Positions 33,633 through 42,737 of a DNA stretch of 64,000 nucleotides are shown in pieces; positions within the stretch are counted from its first letter, which is position 1, and the number at the start of each line of letters is the position of its first letter. The DNA lies in NCBI GenBank assembly GCA_002360945.1, contig DERO01000003.1:186001-250000 (forward strand), written 5' to 3'. This stretch comes from Leclercia adecarboxylata. Its GTDB lineage: Bacteria; Pseudomonadota; Gammaproteobacteria; Enterobacterales; Enterobacteriaceae. Made by a program: the position numbers and the translations under genes. The notes beneath the pieces are model-generated. The model did not search any database and was not told the origin of the DNA. It saw only the letters and a list, made by a program, of their open reading frames with translations.

Positions 33633-35030
33633 TTATTTAGTCTCAGCGGCTTTGAGTTCCTGAAAATCATTCAGCTCGCGATAGTTGTTCCGGCGTTTTT
33701 CAAGGTCGGACTGAATCTGCTTCATGGTTTCGCGATCGACCTTCAGCAGGCGAACCACGCCTGCGGTAATGAGATACCCGACGCCAGGAATAACGGTAAA
33801 GAGCAGCACGATGCCGTTGATAGCGTCCGCGCTTTGCGCTTTGGCACCCGCGTCATAACCGTACCAGGAGAGCAGGAAGCCCACCATCGCCCCGGCAATC
33901 GCCAGCCCCAGCTTGAGGAAGAAGATGTTGCCGGAGAAGCTGATCCCGGTGATGCGTTTACCGGTTTTCCACTCGCCGTAGTCATCCACGTCGGCCATCA
34001 GCGACCAGTGCAGCGGAGACGGGATCTGGTGCAGGATGTTCAACAGGAAGTAGAGCACCACAATGGTGACGGTGGCTTTCGGGTCGAAGAAATAGAAGGC
34101 CGTGGAGAAGATCGCCAGCACGATGTTGGTCCAGAAGAAGACCTTCAGCTTGCACCAGCGGTCGGTCAGGACTTTTGCCAGCACGCTGCCGAGCATCATG
34201 CCCACCACGCCCAGGCTGATAAACAGCGTGGCGAAGTGGGTGCTCTGGCCCATGACCCAGGTGACGTAATACATGGTGGCCGCCATGCGGATAAAGCCCG
34301 GGCAGACGTTGCACAGGGTCAGGAGCAGAATGCGTACCCACTGGTCGTTCTTCCACACGTCTTTCAGATCGTTTTTCAGCTCGTCATTGGTTTGCACCGC
34401 CGGACGCACGCGCTCGCGCACGGTAGAGAAGCTGAACAGGAACATGCAGGTGCCAATCAGCGCCAGTACGGTCATCGCCATCTGGTAGCCTTTGGCTTTG
34501 TCCTCGCCGCCGAACCAGTCGGCCATCGGCAGCAGCGTCAGGGACAGCAGCAGCGTAGCGATACCCACCATCACGAAGCGATAGGACTGACAGGCCACGC
34601 GCTCTTTCGGATCGTTAGTGATCACGCCACCCAGCGAGCAATAAGGAATGTTGATTGCCGTATAGGTCAGAGAGAGCAGGAAGTAGGTGACAAAGGCATA
34701 GATAACTTTGCTGTTGTAGGTCCAGTCCGGGGTGGTAAACATCAGGATGCTGAACAGCGCATAGGGGAAGGCTATCCATAACAGCCATGGACGAAAACGC
34801 CCATACTTACTGCGGGTACGATCGGCAATGGCGCCCATAATCGGGTCGGTGACGGCGTCGATGACGCGCACGGAGAGCAGCAGTACCCCCACCAGCGCCG
34901 GGGCCAGGCCGAAAATATCCGTATAAAAATAGTTTACAAACAACATGATGGCGCCAAAGATGATGTTGCATCCGGCATCCCCCATTCCATAGCCGATCTT
35001 TTCTTTTACTGAAAGTTTATTGTTATCCAT
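33633..35030 (-). CDS. GPH-family oligosaccharide:cation symporter
   Basis: This 465-residue membrane protein has about twelve transmembrane helices and the N-terminal GPH/MelB signature RVIDAVTDPIMGAIADRTR near residues 50-68, whose acidic residues bind the cation and sugar. The N-terminus VKEKIGYGMGDAG resembles E. coli YagG and YicJ and Bacillus XynP-type pentoside transporters. The GH43 gene follows after 10 bases, so import and hydrolysis are co-expressed. Base composition resembles the neighbours, so there is no sign of very recent transfer. Confidence 0.88.
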   Translation of the reverse strand: MDNNKLSVKEKIGYGMGDAGCNIIFGAIMLFVNYFYTDIFGLAPALVGVLLLSVRVIDAVTDPIMGAIADRTRSKYGRFRPWLLWIAFPYALFSILMFTTPDWTYNSKVIYAFVTYFLLSLTYTAINIPYCSLGGVITNDPKERVACQSYRFVMVGIATLLLSLTLLPMADWFGGEDKAKGYQMAMTVLALIGTCMFLFSFSTVRERVRPAVQTNDELKNDLKDVWKNDQWVRILLLTLCNVCPGFIRMAATMYYVTWVMGQSTHFATLFISLGVVGMMLGSVLAKVLTDRWCKLKVFFWTNIVLAIFSTAFYFFDPKATVTIVVLYFLLNILHQIPSPLHWSLMADVDDYGEWKTGKRITGISFSGNIFFLKLGLAIAGAMVGFLLSWYGYDAGAKAQSADAINGIVLLFTVIPGVGYLITAGVVRLLKVDRETMKQIQSDLEKRRNNYRELNDFQELKAAETK

Positions 35031-35076
35031 CGACGATTCTCCGAGTTCGGTATGGAGAGAATTATTCGCTGCCGAA

Positions 35077-35087
35077 GCAAAATTTGC
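35077..35087. promoter_or_regulatory. palindrome at the predicted start of the symporter-GH43 transcript
   Basis: GCAAAATTTGC is a perfect inverted repeat around a central base (GCAAA-A-TTTGC). It overlaps the transcription start predicted from the adjacent -10 box, a natural position for a repressor operator. No regulator gene is adjacent. Confidence 0.4.
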
Positions 35088-35092
35088 GTTGC

Positions 35093-35098
35093 AGTATA
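35093..35098 (-). promoter_or_regulatory. predicted -10 box of the symporter-GH43 operon
   Basis: Read leftward, the sequence is TATACT, five of six matches to the sigma-70 consensus. No good -35 box lies 16-18 bases upstream, which suits an activator-dependent promoter. Predicted start is near 35086, about 55 bases before the symporter ATG. Confidence 0.5.
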
Positions 35099-35137
35099 AC
35101 GTCGGTGATATGGATAAAATGGCTGTTGGCGTGAAAG

Positions 35138-35153
35138 TGTGAGGAAGGTAACA
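35138..35153. promoter_or_regulatory. candidate CRP site for the symporter-GH43 operon
   Basis: TGTGAggaaggTAACA matches nine of the ten conserved CRP half-site bases. Its centre (35145.5) is about 60 bases upstream of the predicted start, close to the class I activation position at -61.5. Confidence 0.5.
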
Positions 35154-35154
35154 A

Positions 35155-35181
35155 CCCTCTGCGTCCGGGGGACGCAGAGGG
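35155..35181 (-). terminator. hairpin terminator after aroP
   Basis: An 11-bp perfect stem CCCTCTGCGTC/GACGCAGAGGG closes a 5-base loop nine bases after the aroP stop. In the leftward direction it is followed by TTGTT, a weak T-tract. Confidence 0.7.
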
Positions 35182-35189
35182 GAAGAGCA

Positions 35190-36560
35190 TTAATGCGCTT
35201 TTACGGCTTTGGCATTTTTTTCTTTAAACATATAGCCGACGCCGAGGATGATAATCCAGACCGGGATCAGGTAGACCGAAATCGCCATGCCCGGGGTCAT
35301 CAGCATGATAACCAGTACCGCCGCCATAAAGATCAGGCAGACCCAGTTACCCAGCGGGTAGAGCAGGGCAGGGAAGCGCGTTTTCACGCCCTGCTGCTGT
35401 TTCGCACGACGGAACTTGATGTGCGCCAGGCTGATCATCGCCCAGTTAATTACCAGGGCAGAGACCACCAGCGCCATCAGCAGACCGAAGGCGGATTCCG
35501 GGGCCAGGTAGTTGATCAGCACGCACAGCGCGGTAACGATGGCCGACACGATAATGGTGTTCACCGGCACGCCACGCTTATCCACGTTAAGCAGCGCTTT
35601 CGGGGCGTTACCCTGCTGGGCCAGGCCGAACAGCATACGGCTGTTGCAGTATACGCAGCTGTTATAGACCGACAGCGCCGCAGTCAGTACCACCACGTTC
35701 AGGGCGTTGGCCACGAAGGTGTCGCCCAGCTCGTGGAAGATCAGCACGAACGGGCTGGTGTCAGCGGTAACGCGGGTCCACGGCAGCAGGGAGAGCAGCA
35801 CGGCCAGCGAGCCCACATAGAAGATCAGAATACGATAGATCACCTGGTTGGTGGCTTTCGGGATGCTCTGCTCCGGGTTGTCTGCTTCCGCGGCGGTGAT
35901 ACCCACCAGCTCGAGACCACCGAAGGAGAACATAATGATCGCCATCATCATTACCAGCCCGGTCATGCCGTGCGGCAGGAAGCCGCCCTGATCCCAGAGG
36001 TTGCTTACGCTTGCCTGCGGGCCGCCGTTGCCGCTGAACAGCAGCCAGCCGCCGAACAGGATCATCGCCACAACCGCGATAACTTTAATAATGGCGAACC
36101 AGAACTCCATCTCACCGAATACTTTGACGTTGGTGAGGTTAATGGCGTTAATCACCACAAAGAAGACCGCTGCGGACGCCCAGGTTGGGATCTCAGGCCA
36201 CCAGAACTGGACGTATTTACCGACCGCAGTCAGTTCCGCCATCGCCACCAGCACATACAGCACCCAGTAGTTCCAGCCGGAGGCGAATCCGGCAAAGCTG
36301 CCCCAGTATTTATAGGCAAAATGGCTGAAGGAACCGGCGACCGGCTCTTCGACCACCATTTCACCCAGCTGACGCATAATCAGAAAGGCGATAAAACCGG
36401 CAATGGCGTAACCCAGAATAATACCCGGACCGGCAGACTGAATAACCGATGCGCTGCCCAGGAACAGGCCGGTACCGATAGCGCCACCGAGAGCGATAAG
36501 CTGAATATGGCGGTTTTTAAGGCCGCGCTTCAGCTGATCGCCGTGCTGTTGACCATCCAT
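35190..36560 (-). CDS. aroP: aromatic amino acid permease AroP
   Basis: AroP, 456 residues, is a proton-driven inner-membrane importer of phenylalanine, tyrosine and tryptophan in the APC superfamily. It has twelve predicted transmembrane helices. The first helix carries the substrate-binding loop GGAIGTGLFLG near residues 25-35. It is nearly identical to E. coli AroP. A pair of TyrR-box matches lies just upstream at 36604-36644, consistent with TyrR repression. Confidence 0.96.
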   Translation of the reverse strand: MDGQQHGDQLKRGLKNRHIQLIALGGAIGTGLFLGSASVIQSAGPGIILGYAIAGFIAFLIMRQLGEMVVEEPVAGSFSHFAYKYWGSFAGFASGWNYWVLYVLVAMAELTAVGKYVQFWWPEIPTWASAAVFFVVINAINLTNVKVFGEMEFWFAIIKVIAVVAMILFGGWLLFSGNGGPQASVSNLWDQGGFLPHGMTGLVMMMAIIMFSFGGLELVGITAAEADNPEQSIPKATNQVIYRILIFYVGSLAVLLSLLPWTRVTADTSPFVLIFHELGDTFVANALNVVVLTAALSVYNSCVYCNSRMLFGLAQQGNAPKALLNVDKRGVPVNTIIVSAIVTALCVLINYLAPESAFGLLMALVVSALVINWAMISLAHIKFRRAKQQQGVKTRFPALLYPLGNWVCLIFMAAVLVIMLMTPGMAISVYLIPVWIIILGVGYMFKEKNAKAVKAH

Positions 36561-36603
36561 TATGAAACCTCGTGTGTGGTTGTTATGTTCACGCTCAGGC
36601 GTG

Positions 36604-36644
36604 TGTAATTATGAAATTCCATTTCATGTATTTATTAGTTTACG
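36604..36644. promoter_or_regulatory. two adjacent TyrR boxes upstream of aroP
   Basis: Two matches to TGTAAA-N6-TTTACA occur: TGTAAT-N6-ATTCCA (36604-36621) and TGTATT-N6-TTTACG (36627-36644). Both keep the key G and C of the box. They are 5 bases apart, 23 bases centre to centre, the spacing known for cooperative strong/weak TyrR box pairs. Confidence 0.75.
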
Positions 36645-36845
36645 GTTCAATTGGCTGAAATAAACGGATGTGTCTTCCGTATTGGCAAGAATAGTGTTAA
36701 GCGACGGCGAATGCACCTGCTTTATGCGAGGAGAAAGCGAGTTCGAATAAAAAGAAAGCATTTGTAAATCGTCCCGTTTAAGTCCCTTTATCAACCTATA
36801 GAATAAAAATGCGCCAGAAGTGGGCGGTTTTTCATTTTTTGCTCC

Positions 36846-36861
36846 GCTAAATCGGTTCAGA
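36846..36861. promoter_or_regulatory. candidate Cra operator in the aroP-pdhR intergenic region
   Basis: GCTAAATCGGTTCAGA differs at only two specified positions from the Cra consensus GCTGAATCGNTTCAGC. It lies about 240 bases upstream of the pdhR ATG. Confidence 0.5.
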
Positions 36862-36870
36862 TCGCACTTT

Positions 36871-36881
36871 TCACCGTTTCA
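36871..36881 (-). promoter_or_regulatory. second, weaker Cra-like site
   Basis: Read leftward, TGAAACGGTGA fits the Cra core TGAAWCGNT. It lies ten bases from the stronger match at 36846-36861. Confidence 0.35.
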
Positions 36882-36939
36882 ATAAAGTTAAAACTGCCTC
36901 TTTGGGAGTAATCAATTCATTTGTGCAGAGTTACATTTT

Positions 36940-36949
36940 TGAAACGTTA
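36940..36949 (+). promoter_or_regulatory. third Cra-like site
   Basis: TGAAACGTTA fits the Cra core TGAAWCGNT. It lies about 150 bases before the pdhR ATG. Confidence 0.4.
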
Positions 36950-36982
36950 TTTCTGTAAGGTTGTTAAAATAAGCAGGGTTTA

Positions 36983-36996
36983 CTGATTTCAATCAA
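36983..36996. promoter_or_regulatory. candidate FNR site upstream of pdhR
   Basis: CTGAT-TTCA-ATCAA matches the FNR consensus TTGAT-N4-ATCAA at nine of ten positions. It is placed to lower pdhR-ace transcription without oxygen, in line with what is reported for E. coli. Confidence 0.5.
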
Positions 36997-37049
36997 AACC
37001 AATATGGACAGAAGGTGAATACTTTGTTACTTTAGCGATACGAATATGA

Positions 37050-37066
37050 AATTGGTAAGACCAATT
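37050..37066. promoter_or_regulatory. PdhR operator (autoregulation)
   Basis: AATTGGTAAGACCAATT is the standard PdhR operator, a dyad of ATTGGT and ACCAAT around three bases, 32 bases upstream of the pdhR ATG. Pyruvate releases PdhR from such sites. Confidence 0.92.
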
Positions 37067-37098
37067 GACTCCGGGCAAAAAGGCGTAAGACAGGGAAT

Positions 37099-37863
37099 AT
37101 GGCCTACAGCAAAATTCGCCAACCAAAATTATCCGATGTGATTGAGCAGCAGCTGGAGTTTTTGATCCTTGAGGGGACCCTGCGCCCCGGTGAAAAACTG
37201 CCACCTGAACGCGAACTGGCTAAACAGTTCGACGTTTCCCGTCCCTCGCTGCGTGAGGCGATCCAACGTCTCGAAGCCAAGGGCCTACTGCTTCGTCGCC
37301 AGGGTGGCGGAACCTTTGTGCAAAACAGCCTGTGGCAGAGCTTCAGCGACCCGTTAGTGGAGCTGCTCTCCGACCACCCAGAATCCCAGTTCGATCTGCT
37401 TGAGACCCGTCACGCGCTTGAAGGCATCGCGGCTTACTACGCGGCGCTGCGCAGCAACGATGAAGATCGTGAACGCATTCGCGAACTCCATCAGGCCATT
37501 GAACGGGCCCAACAGTCCGGCGATCTCGACGCCGAGTCCGACGCCGTCGTCCAGTATCAAATTGCCGTCACCGAAGCAGCCCACAACGTGGTGCTCCTCC
37601 ATCTGCTACGCTGCATGGAGCCAATGCTTGCCCAGAACGTTCGTCAAAATTTTGAATTGTTGTATGCCCGTCGGGAGATGCTCCCGCTGGTCAGCAACCA
37701 TCGCACCCGAGTATTCGAGGCGATAATGGCCGGGGAGCCGGAGCAGGCGCGTGAAGCGTCGCACCGTCACCTGGCTTTCATTGAGGAAATCTTGCTGGAC
37801 CGCAGCCGTGAACAGAGTCGTCGAGAACGTTCACTGCGCCGCATACAGCAACGAAAGGATTAA
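37099..37863 (+). CDS. pdhR: pyruvate dehydrogenase complex repressor PdhR
   Basis: PdhR, 254 residues, is a GntR/FadR-type regulator that represses pdhR-aceE-aceF-lpdA and respiratory genes unless pyruvate is bound. The winged helix-turn-helix is at about residues 9-75 ([21 protein letters not shown]), followed by an all-helical FCD effector domain. It starts the operon, 32 bases after its own operator. Length equals E. coli PdhR. Confidence 0.97.
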   Translation: MAYSKIRQPKLSDVIEQQLEFLILEGTLRPGEKLPPERELAKQFDVSRPSLREAIQRLEAKGLLLRRQGGGTFVQNSLWQSFSDPLVELLSDHPESQFDLLETRHALEGIAAYYAALRSNDEDRERIRELHQAIERAQQSGDLDAESDAVVQYQIAVTEAAHNVVLLHLLRCMEPMLAQNVRQNFELLYARREMLPLVSNHRTRVFEAIMAGEPEQAREASHRHLAFIEEILLDRSREQSRRERSLRRIQQRKD

Positions 37864-37898
37864 GCGCCAGTTTTTTTAGAGCGCGGCAACTAAACGCA

Positions 37899-37946
37899 GA
37901 ACCTGTCTTATTGTGTTCTTGCCCAAGAATGCAATGGGACAGGTTC
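37899..37946 (+). promoter_or_regulatory. nested stem-loop in the pdhR-aceE leader
   Basis: GAACCTGTC (37899-37907) pairs perfectly with GACAGGTTC (37938-37946), and a second inverted repeat TTCTTG/CAAGAA (37916-37929) sits inside the loop. It lies 40 bases before aceE. I recall the outer stem being present in E. coli with a different inner sequence. Confidence 0.5.
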
Positions 37947-37985
37947 CAGACAAATCAACGTATTAGATAGATAAGGAATACCCCC

Positions 37986-40649
37986 ATGTCAGAACGTCTC
38001 CAAAATGACGTGGATCCGATCGAAACTCGCGACTGGCAACAGGCGATCGAATCGGTCATCCGTGAAGAAGGTGTTGAGCGTGCTCAGTATCTGATTGAAC
38101 AGATGCTTTCTGAAGCCCGCAAAGGTGGCGTGAAAGTCGCTGCAGGTGCAGGGGCTAACAACTACGTAAACACGATTGCCGTCGAAGACGAACCGGAATA
38201 CCCGGGCAATCTGGATCTGGAACGCCGCATCCGTTCTGCAATTCGCTGGAACGCCATCATGACCGTTCTGCGCGCGTCCAAAAAAGATCTGGAGCTGGGC
38301 GGCCACATGGCTTCCTTCCAGTCTTCTGCAACCGTTTATGAAGTGTGCTTCAACCACTTCTTCCGCGCGCGCACCGAGAAAGACGGCGGCGACCTGGTGT
38401 ACTTCCAGGGCCACATCTCTCCGGGCGTGTACGCACGTGCGTTCCTGGAAGGTCGTCTGACTGAAGAGCAGATGAACAACTTCCGTCAGGAAGTTCACGG
38501 TAAAGGCCTGTCTTCTTACCCGCACCCGAAACTGATGCCAGAATTCTGGCAGTTCCCGACTGTGTCTATGGGTCTGGGTCCAATCGGTGCGATCTACCAG
38601 GCTAAGTTCCTGAAGTATCTGGAACACCGTGGTCTGAAAGACACCTCCCAGCAGACCGTTTACGCCTTCCTGGGCGACGGAGAAATGGATGAGCCAGAAT
38701 CTAAAGGTGCGATCACCATCGCGACCCGTGAGAAGCTGGACAACCTCTGCTTCATCATCAACTGTAACCTGCAGCGTCTGGATGGTCCGGTAACCGGTAA
38801 CGGCAAGATCATCAACGAACTGGAAGGCATCTTCGCAGGTGCTGGCTGGAACGTGATTAAAGTCATGTGGGGCGGTCGTTGGGATGAGCTGCTGCGTAAA
38901 GACACCAGCGGTAAACTGCTGCAGCTGATGCAGGAAACCGTTGACGGCGACTACCAGACCTTCAAATCTAAAGACGGTGCCTACGTTCGTGAGCACTTCT
39001 TCGGTAAATATCCTGAGACTGCAGCCCTGGTTGCAGACTGGACTGACGATCAGATCTGGGCCCTGAACCGTGGTGGCCACGATCCGAAGAAAGTCTACGC
39101 TGCACTGAAAAAAGCGCAGGAAACCAAAGGCAAAGCGACCGTAATCCTGGCTCATACCGTTAAAGGTTATGGCATGGGTGACACTGCCGAAGGGAAAAAC
39201 ATCGCGCACCAGGTTAAGAAAATGAACATGGACGGCGTGCGTTATATCCGCGACCGTTTCAACGTTCCAGTGACCGACGAGCAGGTTGAAAACCTCTCTT
39301 ACATCACCTTCCCGGAAGGTTCTGAAGAGCACACCTATCTGCACGCGCAGCGTCAGAAACTGAACGGCTACCTGCCGTCCCGTCAGGTGAACTTCACTGA
39401 GAAACTGGAACTGCCAGCGCTGGAAGACTTCTCTCAGCTGCTGGAAGAGCAGAACAAAGAGATCTCCACCACTATCGCCTTCGTGCGTGCCCTGAACGTG
39501 ATGCTGAAGAACAAGTCGATCAAAGATCGTCTGGTTCCAATCATCGCTGACGAAGCGCGTACCTTCGGTATGGAAGGTCTGTTCCGTCAGATCGGTATCT
39601 ACAGCCCGAACGGTCAGCAGTACACTCCGCAGGACCGCGAGCAGGTTGCATACTACAAAGAAGACGAGAAAGGTCAGATCCTGCAGGAAGGTATCAACGA
39701 ACTGGGTGCCGGCGCATCCTGGCTGGCTGCTGCGACCTCTTACAGCACCAACAACCTGCCGATGATCCCGTTCTACATCTACTACTCCATGTTCGGTTTC
39801 CAGCGTATCGGTGACCTGTGCTGGCAGGCTGGCGACCAACAGGCTCGCGGCTTCCTGGTAGGTGGTACTTCCGGTCGTACGACCCTGAACGGTGAAGGTC
39901 TGCAGCACGAAGATGGCCACAGCCACATTCAGTCTCTGACTATCCCTAACTGTATCTCTTACGACCCGTCTTACGCGTACGAAGTGGCAGTCATCATGCA
40001 TGACGGTCTGCAGCGCATGTACGGTGAAGCGCAAGAGAACATTTACTACTACATCACCACCCTGAACGAAAACTACCACATGCCGGCCATGCCAGCAGGT
40101 GCCGAGGAAGGTATCCGTAAAGGTATCTACAAACTCGAAACCGTTGCAGGTAGCAAAGGTAAAGTTCAGCTGCTGGGCTCCGGTTCTATCCTGCGTCACG
40201 TCCGTGAAGCAGCACAGATCCTGGCGAACGACTACGGCGTGGGTTCTGACGTGTACAGCGTAACTTCCTTCACCGAGCTGGCACGTGATGGCCAGGATTG
40301 TGAGCGCTGGAACATGCTGCACCCACTGGAAACTCCGCGCGTTCCGTACATCGCTCAGGTGATGAACGACGCTCCAGCGGTGGCTTCTACTGACTATATG
40401 AAACTGTTCGCTGAGCAGGTTCGTACTTACGTTCCAGCTGATGACTATCGCGTTCTGGGTACTGACGGCTTCGGTCGTTCTGACAGCCGCGAAAACCTGC
40501 GTCACCACTTCGAAGTTGATGCTTCTTACGTGGTTGTAGCAGCACTGGGCGAACTGGCTAAACGTGGCGAAATCGATAAGAAAGTGGTTGCGGACGCAAT
40601 CACCAAATTCAACATCGATGCAGAAAAAGTTAACCCGCGTCTGGCGTAA
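37986..40649 (+). CDS. aceE: pyruvate dehydrogenase E1 component
   Basis: AceE, 887 residues, is the homodimeric thiamine-diphosphate enzyme that decarboxylates pyruvate and acetylates the lipoyl groups of AceF. The cofactor motif begins [13 protein letters not shown] near residue 230 and ends with the NCN motif about 30 residues later. Codon use is strongly biased, as expected of a highly expressed gene. AGATAAGGA precedes the start. Length equals E. coli AceE. Confidence 0.98.
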   Translation: MSERLQNDVDPIETRDWQQAIESVIREEGVERAQYLIEQMLSEARKGGVKVAAGAGANNYVNTIAVEDEPEYPGNLDLERRIRSAIRWNAIMTVLRASKKDLELGGHMASFQSSATVYEVCFNHFFRARTEKDGGDLVYFQGHISPGVYARAFLEGRLTEEQMNNFRQEVHGKGLSSYPHPKLMPEFWQFPTVSMGLGPIGAIYQAKFLKYLEHRGLKDTSQQTVYAFLGDGEMDEPESKGAITIATREKLDNLCFIINCNLQRLDGPVTGNGKIINELEGIFAGAGWNVIKVMWGGRWDELLRKDTSGKLLQLMQETVDGDYQTFKSKDGAYVREHFFGKYPETAALVADWTDDQIWALNRGGHDPKKVYAALKKAQETKGKATVILAHTVKGYGMGDTAEGKNIAHQVKKMNMDGVRYIRDRFNVPVTDEQVENLSYITFPEGSEEHTYLHAQRQKLNGYLPSRQVNFTEKLELPALEDFSQLLEEQNKEISTTIAFVRALNVMLKNKSIKDRLVPIIADEARTFGMEGLFRQIGIYSPNGQQYTPQDREQVAYYKEDEKGQILQEGINELGAGASWLAAATSYSTNNLPMIPFYIYYSMFGFQRIGDLCWQAGDQQARGFLVGGTSGRTTLNGEGLQHEDGHSHIQSLTIPNCISYDPSYAYEVAVIMHDGLQRMYGEAQENIYYYITTLNENYHMPAMPAGAEEGIRKGIYKLETVAGSKGKVQLLGSGSILRHVREAAQILANDYGVGSDVYSVTSFTELARDGQDCERWNMLHPLETPRVPYIAQVMNDAPAVASTDYMKLFAEQVRTYVPADDYRVLGTDGFGRSDSRENLRHHFEVDASYVVVAALGELAKRGEIDKKVVADAITKFNIDAEKVNPRLA

Positions 40650-40663
40650 GAGGTAAAAGAATA

Positions 40664-42562
40664 ATGGCTATCGAAATCAATGTACCGGACATCGGGGCTG
40701 ATGAAGTTGAAATCACCGAGATCCTGGTCAAAGTGGGCGACAAAGTTGAAGCTGAACAGTCGCTGATCACCGTAGAAGGCGACAAAGCCTCTATGGAAGT
40801 CCCGTCTCCACAGGCTGGCATCGTTAAAGAGATCAAAGTCTCTGTTGGCGATAAAACCGAGACTGGCAAACTGATCATGATTTTCGATTCCGCCGACGGT
40901 GCAGCAGCTGCTGCACCTGCGCAGGAAGAGAAGAAAGAAGCCGCTCCGGCCGCCGCTGCTCCAGCAGCTGCCGCGGCAGCGAAAGAAGTGAACGTGCCTG
41001 ACATCGGCGGTGACGAAGTTGAAGTTACTGAGATCCTGGTGAAAGTGGGCGACACCGTTGCCGCTGAGCAGTCGCTGATCACCGTAGAAGGCGACAAAGC
41101 CTCTATGGAAGTCCCGGCACCGTTCGCAGGTACCGTTAAAGAGATCAAGATCAACACCGGTGACAAAGTGTCTACTGGCTCCCTGATCATGGTCTTCGAA
41201 GTGGCAGGTTCTGCACCTGCTGCCGCGCCAGCTCAGGCTGCTCCGGCACAGGCTGCTGCTCCTGCTGCGGCTGGCGGTGCGAAAGACGTTAACGTCCCGG
41301 ACATCGGCGGTGACGAAGTTGAAGTGACCGAAGTGATGGTGAAAGTGGGCGACAAAGTTGCTGCTGAACAGTCACTGATCACCGTTGAAGGCGACAAAGC
41401 TTCTATGGAAGTGCCTGCGCCGTTCGCGGGTACCGTTAAAGAGATCAAAATCAGCACTGGCGACAAAGTCTCTACCGGCTCCCTGATCATGGTCTTCGAA
41501 GTGGAAGGCGCTGCGCCTGCCGCGGCTCCGGCTGCTGCCGCCGCTCCGGCACCTGCTGCTGCACCGGCTCAGGCTGCTAAACCTGCTGCAGCACCTGCTG
41601 CAAAAGCGGAAGGCAAATCTGAGTTCGCTGAAAACGACGCTTATGTCCACGCGACTCCGCTGATTCGTCGCCTGGCGCGCGAATTCGGTGTGAACCTGGC
41701 GAAAGTGAAAGGCACCGGTCGTAAAGGCCGTATCCTGCGCGAAGACGTTCAGGCTTACGTGAAAGACGCGGTTAAGCGCGCTGAAGCGGCTCCTGCTGCT
41801 GCCACCGGTGGCGGTATCCCGGGCATGCTGCCATGGCCGAAAGTGGACTTCAGCAAGTTCGGCGAAATCGAAGAAGTGGAACTGGGCCGTATCCAGAAGA
41901 TTTCTGGTGCCAACCTGAGCCGTAACTGGGTGATGATCCCGCACGTTACGCACTTCGACAAAACTGATATCACCGATCTGGAAGCGTTCCGTAAACAGCA
42001 GAACGCCGAAGCTGAGAAGCGTAAACTGGACGTGAAATTCACCCCAGTGGTCTTCATCATGAAGGCGGTTGCCGCTGCCCTTGAGCAGATGCCACGCTTC
42101 AACAGCTCCCTGTCCGAAGACGGCCAGAAGCTGACGCTGAAGAAATACATCAACATCGGTGTTGCGGTTGATACGCCAAATGGTCTGGTTGTTCCGGTCT
42201 TCAAAGACGTGAACAAGAAGAGCATCACTGAGCTGTCTCGCGAACTGACCGTGATCTCCAAGAAAGCGCGTGACGGTAAGCTGACTGCTGGCGAAATGCA
42301 GGGCGGTTGCTTCACCATCTCCAGCATCGGCGGCCTGGGTACCACCCACTTCGCGCCGATTGTTAACGCGCCGGAAGTGGCGATCCTCGGTGTCTCCAAG
42401 TCTGCGATGGAGCCTGTGTGGAACGGTAAAGAGTTTACTCCGCGTCTGATGATGCCGATTTCTCTCTCCTTCGACCACCGCGTGATCGACGGTGCTGATG
42501 GTGCGCGCTTCATTACCATCATCAACAACACCCTGAGCGACATTCGCCGCCTGGTGATGTAA
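40664..42562 (+). CDS. aceF: dihydrolipoamide acetyltransferase (E2)
   Basis: AceF, 632 residues, forms the core of the pyruvate dehydrogenase complex. Three tandem lipoyl domains each carry the lipoylated lysine in GDKASME (K41, K145 and K245), separated by long Ala-Pro-rich flexible linkers. A peripheral subunit-binding domain (about 325-365) and the catalytic domain with the [10 protein letters not shown] motif (histidine 605) follow. It is two residues longer than E. coli AceF, probably in a linker. It starts 14 bases after aceE. Confidence 0.98.
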   Translation: MAIEINVPDIGADEVEITEILVKVGDKVEAEQSLITVEGDKASMEVPSPQAGIVKEIKVSVGDKTETGKLIMIFDSADGAAAAAPAQEEKKEAAPAAAAPAAAAAAKEVNVPDIGGDEVEVTEILVKVGDTVAAEQSLITVEGDKASMEVPAPFAGTVKEIKINTGDKVSTGSLIMVFEVAGSAPAAAPAQAAPAQAAAPAAAGGAKDVNVPDIGGDEVEVTEVMVKVGDKVAAEQSLITVEGDKASMEVPAPFAGTVKEIKISTGDKVSTGSLIMVFEVEGAAPAAAPAAAAAPAPAAAPAQAAKPAAAPAAKAEGKSEFAENDAYVHATPLIRRLAREFGVNLAKVKGTGRKGRILREDVQAYVKDAVKRAEAAPAAATGGGIPGMLPWPKVDFSKFGEIEEVELGRIQKISGANLSRNWVMIPHVTHFDKTDITDLEAFRKQQNAEAEKRKLDVKFTPVVFIMKAVAAALEQMPRFNSSLSEDGQKLTLKKYINIGVAVDTPNGLVVPVFKDVNKKSITELSRELTVISKKARDGKLTAGEMQGGCFTISSIGGLGTTHFAPIVNAPEVAILGVSKSAMEPVWNGKEFTPRLMMPISLSFDHRVIDGADGARFITIINNTLSDIRRLVM

Positions 42563-42568
42563 TCGAAG

Positions 42569-42593
42569 AGCCGGCCTGACGGCCGGCTTTTTT
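42569..42593 (+). terminator. intrinsic terminator between aceF and lpdA
   Basis: AGCCGGCC/GGCCGGCT, an 8-bp stem with a 4-base loop, is followed by six T residues, seven bases after the aceF stop. lpdA also has its own upstream region, so it can be expressed separately for other 2-oxoacid dehydrogenases. Confidence 0.9.
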
Positions 42594-42660
42594 CTGGTAA
42601 TCTCATGCAGTGCGTGAGCTTATTGGCGAAAGCAAAAATTCGTGAGCCGTTTGTTGTTTC

Positions 42661-42678
42661 AAAATTGTTAACAATTTT
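42661..42678. promoter_or_regulatory. perfect palindrome in the lpdA promoter region
   Basis: AAAATTGTTAACAATTTT is a perfect 18-bp inverted repeat, 60 bases upstream of the lpdA start. The surrounding sequence matches the E. coli lpd promoter region, where ArcA and other regulators act. I do not assign a specific protein to it. Confidence 0.55.
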
Positions 42679-42737
42679 GTAAAATGCGAGCGGATAGAAC
42701 GACCCGGTGGACGACGGGTATAAATTAAGAGGTCATG

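Noticed and set aside
33573..36608. Long rightward open frames antisense to the symporter gene (402 codons) and aroP (489 codons)
   Set aside because: Both mirror genes with clear membrane-protein identity, are rich in His/Gln as expected of antisense readings of hydrophobic codons, and lack start signals.
37989..40508. An 839-codon open frame antisense to aceE
   Set aside because: It arises because aceE has extreme codon bias, which removes stops from one antisense frame. It has no ribosome site or recognisable domain.
40664..41620. Tandem DNA repeats in aceF as a mobile or phase-variable repeat
   Set aside because: The repetition reflects three lipoyl domains and Ala-Pro linkers, normal for E2 of gamma-proteobacteria.
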